From assembly GCA_029718625.1 (NCBI GenBank), contig CM056380.1, positions 113,384,818-113,448,817 of the forward strand: a stretch of DNA of 64,000 nucleotides. The letters are read 5' to 3'. This DNA comes from Synaphobranchus kaupii (taxonomy: Eukaryota; Chordata; Actinopteri; Anguilliformes; Synaphobranchidae). Positions within the stretch are counted from its first letter, which is position 1, and every line of letters begins with the position of its first letter. The notes under the pieces were generated by a model that had not been told where the DNA came from, ran no database searches, and saw nothing but the letters and a program-made list of their open reading frames with translations. The translations under genes and the position numbers were made by a program. This document shows, piece after piece, positions 57,923 to 64,000 of this stretch.

Positions 57923-58124
57923 GTCTGTTCTATCCGTTCAGTCTCGTCACTCTTGTCCAATCACTGTCTCCCAGCACCCTCCACTTCCTCTGCGAAGCCT
58001 GCGGTGCCAGCCGGGGTGCTTGGCAACCATCTTGAGCACACACATCTCTTTCATTTTTTTCCCCACACACCCGGAACCCAACGCTCCACTCGCCAATGTG
58101 CAGTTTCAGACGACAAAATCATCT

Positions 58125-58276
58125 AGCTAGTATACCGACGTTGCGTCTGTGTAAACGGGTCCAGGCTGTAACCCGATGGACGAAGAACGTGCAGTTTGAA
58201 AGCTAGTATACCGACGTTGCGTCTGTGTAAACGGGTCCGGGCTGTAACCCGATGGACGAAGAACGTGCAGTTTGAA
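58125..58276. repeat. 76-bp tandem duplication
   Basis: Two adjacent copies (58125-58200 and 58201-58276) start AGCTAGTATACCGACGTTGC and end GTGCAGTTTGAA. They differ at one base, A or G in TCC(A/G)GGCT. The duplication must be recent. The sequence is CpG-rich and I do not recognise it. Confidence 0.97.
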
Positions 58277-58440
58277 ATGCTCGTTTGTGAATACAAAAAA
58301 TGTAAAAAAATGTAATGACCTCTGGGAAACAGTATGTGCGCATAAGGCTTTTTTTCCCCCTCCACTTCAATAACTGAATCAGACCTGAATCAAATATACA
58401 TTGTAAATATGTTTGCATTGTAAATACGTAAATATGTAGC

Positions 58441-58652
58441 AGGGCGGCAGTGTAGCATAATGGGTAAGGAACTGGGCTTGTAACCAGAAAGGTTGCAGGT
58501 TCGATTCCCAGGTAGGACACTGCCGTTGTACCCTTGAGCAAGGCACCCAACAATTCAGTATACGTATATCCAGCTGTATAAATGGATACCATGTAAATGC
58601 TGTGTAAGTTGCTCTGGATAAGAGCGTCTGCTAAATGCCTGTAATGTAATGT
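58441..58652 (+). repeat. tRNA-derived SINE with L2-type tail, best copy (UnaSINE-like)
   Basis: Order seen: GGCGGCAGTGTAGCATAATG and GGTAAGGAACTGGGC (A-box region), then GTTGCAGGTTCGATTCCC (B box), GACACTGCCGTTGTACCC, TTGAGCAAGGCACCCAAC, CCAGCTGTATAAATGG, and the tail GCTCTGGATAAGAGCGTCTG followed by CTAAATGCCTGTAATGTAATG. The tail is shared with L2-clade LINEs such as eel UnaL2, which mobilise SINEs through it. All parts are intact, so this is the youngest of the four copies here. Confidence 0.88.
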
Positions 58653-58951
58653 TTTTTTCTAAATGTCAGTGAATCTCCAACAGAACATGCATGTTTGACT
58701 TTATGCCCGTTGGTACGTGCCTATGCTGCTTTGCGAGTGTGGCCCTTTAATTGTCGCAACTCGTTTTATTCGGCTCACCTGGGTAGTGATTGGCAATTGA
58801 AGACACCTGTGCCTGATTTTACCAGGGGAGCATATATACTTGTGGCATTTATCTCAATGGGGGGTGATTCATCCTTTTCTTTGGTTTGGGACTCTGCTTT
58901 CTAATGTACATTTGGGAGGAAGCTCTCATTTTTTATATAGTGTTGCCTTTT
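58653..58951. other. Unannotated, LTR-like in style
   Basis: CAATTGAAGACACCTGTGCC and GCATATATAC near 58794-58841 resemble the U3 region of a fish LTR, but no TG...CA ends or duplicated target could be set. CCTTTTGATA occurs on both sides of the GATA array. Confidence 0.3.
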
Positions 58952-59558
<607 letters not shown>

Positions 59559-59559
59559 T

Positions 59560-60355
59560 GAAGTTTAGTAAGGCTGTGGAAGACTCATTTGCCTTTTGAT
59601 ATTTTGTTTTCCGGTTTCAGACTTAAATATCTTTGATACTAAAGATTAGGTAAGTTAGTTTGAGCTTCCTCTAGTTTTACCTATGGTTGTTGCTGCTGAG
59701 TTCCTGCAAATTAAGCAAAACTATGTATTTTTAAGAAGTCTTATTTGAGTTGGCACACATTTTTGGGTTTCGGGTTTCGGGTTGTAACTCCCGCGTAGGC
59801 CGTGCTCACTGCATGTGGTTGTCCAACAACCTGCTTTACAGTGCTTGAAGTGGGCAAGAATGGACCGGTAGGTCATGCCGGGTGCTTCCACGTTTCGCTC
59901 ATATGAGTACCAGCACTTCCAGTCGTGTCCCAAAACTTCTTTCTGGCATTCTGCATCTTCTCATAAGCTCTACCCACCACCCCTCCCCACCACAATCGTA
60001 AACTCATCTCTCCTGGTATTTTCTGTCCACTTCAAGCACTTGTCCTGATGCAGTCGGCATTTTGTTCATCCCAATCGACTCAATTAAATAGCAGCGTTTC
60101 TTTCCTTTTTACTTCACAAACGGTATGATTACAATATTGATCACGGCCTGGGCCATTTTACAGATTATCCTTGGGTTTTGACCCACAGATGGCCTGGATC
60201 TCAGGCTATCTTCTGTTATATTCAAAAGTAAAATAAAAGACATGGGAGGAGGATTAAAATGGCAGTATCAATCAATTGGCCATTAAATAGGACTTCCCTC
60301 CCCAGCCAAATCCCCCTCCAAAAAACCCAGATAAATATACTCTGGTAAATATACT
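59560..60355. other. Unannotated, with a distant inverted repeat
   Basis: GTGCTTGAAGTGG (near 59840) recurs inverted as CCACTTCAAGCAC (near 60030). It may mark a degraded MITE. GGTTTCGGGTTTCGGGTT near 59765 is a short telomere-like run of no clear meaning. Confidence 0.4.
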
Positions 60356-60359
60356 CGCA

Positions 60360-60935
60360 GTGTTGATGATAATAATAATGCCTTGCATTTATATAGCACC
60401 ATTCTCACCAACCGGTGACTCAAAGCTCTTTCCAATGATGAGGGGGAAACTCGCCTCTCCAAACACCAGTGTGTAGCACCCACCTGGGTGATGCAACGGC
60501 AGCCGTTTTGCGCCAGTATGCTCACCACACATCAGCTGAGGTGGAGAGGGAGAGAAATGATTTTAGCCATTTAAACTGGGGGATGATTAGGTGGCAGATT
60601 GAAAGAGCCTGGGTTGGGAATTTAACCAGGACACCGGGGAAACCCCTACTCTTTACGATAAGTGTCACAGGATCTTTAATGACCACAGTGAGCCAGGACC
60701 TCGGTTTAACGTCTCATCCGAAAGACGGCTATCCGACAGCACAGTGTCCCCATCACTGCACTGGGGCATTGGGGTTTATTTGACCAGAGGGAAGATTTCC
60801 CCCCTACTGCTCCACCAACACCACTTCCAGCGGCAACTTAGTTTTCCCATCCAAGTACTAACCAAGCTCACACCTGCTTAGCTTCAGCAAATCAGCAGGA
60901 GCAGAGTGCATGGTGGTATGGCTGCTGGCTGATAC
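60360..60935 (-). repeat. 5S-rRNA-derived SINE (SINE3 type), near full length
   Basis: Read on the minus strand from 60935, the head is GGCTGCTGGC...GCCATACCACCATG, then GAAGCTAAGCAGG (5S A box), GCTTGGTTAGTACTTGG (intermediate element) and CTTGGATGGGAAAAC (C box). This is the 5S rRNA layout, with changes in the outer stems. The body carries CGGATGAGACGTTAAACCGA and GTCATTAAAGATCCTG and ends GAATGGTGCTATATAAATGC with an ATT-rich tail. It is a Pol III retroposon of the class first described from zebrafish, not a 5S gene. Confidence 0.92.
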
Positions 60936-60939
60936 ATTA

Positions 60940-63852
60940 CTTTATGCAATTTTTTTTTTGTATTTAAGCGGTGAAAAGTGATTTTATGAAAGTTGACATT
61001 TCCCCAGTAGTCATTTACAGAACATTTTCTTCATCACTTTCCTTTTCTTCATTCCACTGTACAATAGTATTCAGTGTCATTCTAACCCTAATGGATTTTA
61101 TCAAACCAAAATGTATTAAATTTATGAGCATAAAGTATACTCTTTTAGAGCAGAGTGAGTACTGATGATGTTGTTGTGTATGATGTATGATGTTCCAGAC
61201 ATTCCTTAGCCATTGTACTTTAATAAACAGTAAAGGAAATATGACATAATCTTTAACAATATCAGAACCTTTGTCATATTTCAATAACAAGCTTTTTTCA
61301 AATTTGAACACAGGCTGCATATTAAGAGTAGGTCATAGGAAATTTGAGAAGTTTGGGAACTGTCACTGCAATGGACACCCTTTAACTTGTCAGCCAAGGA
61401 TTTTGAGTCCCATTATGGAAATAAAGGATGTGGCTGTTTCTAATTAATTCTTTCAGTCAGGGTCATTAGTATCATTTAAGGAACTAAGGTTTTCTTGACA
61501 CCAAATATAACATCTCATCTGTCAGTAAGGAGCAAGCGCTGCAAAGAAATGTTCTCATTTTAATTCAGTAGACCAATAATTTTCTCTCCACCGTCCTGTT
61601 ATATGATTCAAAATAAATGCACTTTTACAGCGCAGGATGGGTTTTTATTAGGGATATAAATGGCTTTCGCAAACAGATTACCGGCAACAAAATCTAATGC
61701 CCACACCGCATTGCATTCAATAGCCTACATCAGGATCACTTAGCAGCTACTCTAATCCTGAGCAATTTATGAAAGAGGAGAACATTGTCAGCAGGACAGT
61801 CAGCAATTGTGTTTGGCGAGTTTTAACGATCATCAAAACGAACGAAGAAAAAAAACTAAAGCTTTGCATTCAGGTCTCTCAGCCAATGTAATGAGGAGGA
61901 TAATTTAGGATAATAGTGTAATCTGCGGAGGAGGACATAGTAGATTTCATATACACAGATGCAGTGACACTTGCAGCACTACACATAAATAAGCTTAGAT
62001 TAATTTGTTCCTGCAGCCATGAGCTTTTGCAGTGAGAATTTAATTTGTATTGTTATATTCACATTGTGTCTTTATATAATTTGTAATTTACTGCATTGTT
62101 TACTGTGATGATATGAAAACAATGTCCTTAAATGGGATAATTAAATAAAATATGACTTGACTTGATAGTCAGGTGTCCCCTCACAGATTATTTTGGTTGT
62201 TACGATATGGGTTGACAAAAAAACAAACAAAAAAAAAAAGCATGTTGATAAGGGCCTGTCCAATAGCTTAGAATAGAAGAGTATGCTGTCTGCTCATAAA
62301 AGACACAAAAAGCTTTTAAAATTAAATGGTACATCTACCACAGTTTATGGTTCCCCAAAAGAAAACAATTCTTGTCATTATCATTAATTGCCATTATCTT
62401 TATTTTTTTTAATTTTTTATGAGGATCATTTTATGCACCCCTGGGAAATGTAGTTAAAGTCTGTTTCTGTTAGTGTTCTGTTTGGTCAGAGGTGGATTAA
62501 CTTTCATTATGGAGTCAAAACTACAGCTAAATGGTGTCACACAATGCACTTATGTAGAGCGTCCGTATTAAGTCATAGACGACCAGGAATGTATTTTGTG
62601 AAGAAATGCTGCATCTGGATGGAACAGCTCATTTCATCCGACAACAAAGGGGCATTTGTATCAACCTGGGATTGTGGGATGCATCCTGACCACTGGATGC
62701 TTTGATGTTATGTGGGTGATTTGGGAACCGGAGTGATTGCCAAACACATTAAAGAATTAAAGAAGTTTGAAATTTAATAAATTTATTTATTGAACATTGC
62801 ACAAAAATATTTTATTTTGCTTTATAATGTTTCTATAATTAGCCAATGTAGCTTATAAATGTCTACAAAGCGAAGTAAACAATTACCGTTGACAACCCCA
62901 GCAGTGATTTGCATTGACTTGACAGGCTTCTGAATAGAAAGGACAAGGGGCAGACATCCATTTTGTACTTGACAGTTTTTTAACTGGGCCTTTTATTTGG
63001 CGATGAGATAATGAAGCTTGTAAATTCTCCTTGTCCCCTCGCCGCAAACGCCACACCATGTGACATTTCCCTGCATCGGTGTCATCACTTCCTGAACGCT
63101 CCTCCTTAACCTTTAACCTGCAAGCTGCACGTGACCATAAATCCTCCACATTAAATGGTTTTCTTCTGGTAAGAGGCTACGGAGACTTAACCCTCGAGGC
63201 CCTTTGACCTCTCTGTGACTATGTTCCGGCGTTGCTGTGCCTCCATCTGCAACAAATGCGTTTATTGTATAAAAAATTACCCCAGTCGTATAGATTCCAG
63301 TCACCCTTTTAATGACCCCAACACCCCCTCACAGTCCAAAACCGCTTTACAGCGCTTTCACAAAGCACTTTTGCCACATCCATTTATATCATTGGCAGAG
63401 CCTGCAGTGAGCAGGTGTGAAATGCTCTGTTAAATATATTGCATGTGCTTGGCCATGTTTGAGGTTGGGAACTGATCGGCTTTGATAAAACATAATACTG
63501 GTTACATATTTGGACCTACAATAGCTGTATTACTGAGAGGTGTGATGCGCACTAGTGAGTCACAATCAAAACACTCTTATAATATTTCATTTTATAACGC
63601 TGGTATAAATTTCCCAGATTTTCTTTTTTACTGTATTTATTCGAGGTGAAGAACCACAGTATAACCCTGATCAAATAAATTTGATGGAAGACCATCGGTT
63701 GCCCAATAGCTTTTCGGTTGTAAAAGCCATTTATGTGAAGCATGCCATTTCTGTGCTATTGCATGCTATTCATGTCAAAAGTTTCAAGTTACAAACAACT
63801 TCCAAGTGAACTACATTCCCAATTGTGATCACATCTCATAGGCCCTACTGTA
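60940..63852. other. Long AT-rich stretch without recognised features
   Basis: Only short frames are present. Near 62120-62165 GGGATAATTAAATAAAATAT resembles a LINE-type tail but is too degraded to call. Confidence 0.4.

Positions 63853-63880
<28 letters not shown>
63853..63880. repeat. (ATT)n microsatellite
   Basis: About nine ATT copies. The remaining bases to 64000 show nothing. Confidence 0.95.
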
Positions 63881-63883
<3 letters not shown>

Positions 63884-64000
63884 TTAGCTTACTAACAATC
63901 TTTTCAAAGAAAAATGTTGAAGAATAAAGAACAGGTGCATTTTAGGTAGTCATCATGTTATCGTCACTTTACACTGTCCATGTTACTAAAGTCTATGCCA

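Noticed and set aside
58660..58951. Solo LTR next to the GATA array
   Set aside because: U3-like words are present, but no TG...CA borders or flanking duplication could be fixed.
59765..59785. Interstitial telomere repeat
   Set aside because: GGTTTC repeated about three times does not match TTAGGG.
60840..60935. 5S rRNA gene on the minus strand
   Set aside because: The 5S similarity stops after the C box and continues into a SINE3-type body, and the outer helices are altered.

Overview
This window looks like non-coding, repeat-rich chromosomal DNA from a teleost fish. I found no protein-coding exon, rRNA gene or functional tRNA gene that I can defend. The fish assignment rests on the repeats. 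They include a Tc1-like transposon remnant, a 5S-rRNA-derived SINE3-type element, several tRNA-derived SINEs ending in an L2/UnaL2-type tail with TGTAA-like repeats, Gypsy-like solo LTRs, many short inverted-repeat elements (MITEs) and very long dinucleotide and GATA microsatellites. The UnaL2/UnaSINE-like tails were first described in eels, so an elopomorph is possible, but related tails occur in other teleosts and I do not claim a species.

Layout. 1-1730 is a 38-bp minisatellite with exact unit length, cut by the left edge. 1.8-2.5 kb holds SINE and LINE tails on the minus strand. 3.2-17.1 kb holds dispersed repeat pairs, foldback elements, a tRNA-derived SINE and a 34-bp perfect palindrome. 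20-28 kb holds a degenerate SINE, two Penelope-like hammerhead-type motifs, a deleted Tc1 element, an element flanked by TTAA, and more SINE/LINE tails. 31.4-36.7 kb holds a direct duplication (about 1.7-1.8 kb per copy) that contains a nested inverted-repeat element, a SINE and a long CA tract; a 705-bp solo LTR lies at the end of the first copy. 37-49 kb holds MITEs, palindromes, a MITE inserted into a LINE tail, and a 36-bp tandem repeat. 50.8-52.4 kb is a 1594-bp solo LTR with a perfect 5-bp target duplication. 52.8-61 kb holds a MITE copy, a LINE ORF2 3' fragment, a 76-bp tandem duplication, a nearly intact SINE, a GATA array of about 117 copies that changes into a hexamer array, and a 5S-derived SINE. 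61-64 kb is plain AT-rich sequence.

No genes act together here. The structure is made by transposition, nested insertion, LTR-LTR recombination and tandem amplification. Long open reading frames in the window come from simple repeats (CA/TG, 38-bp and 36-bp arrays) or from LTR sequence. Some stretches without repeats contain ATTA-type homeodomain-like words and could be conserved non-coding elements, but only comparison with other genomes could show that.
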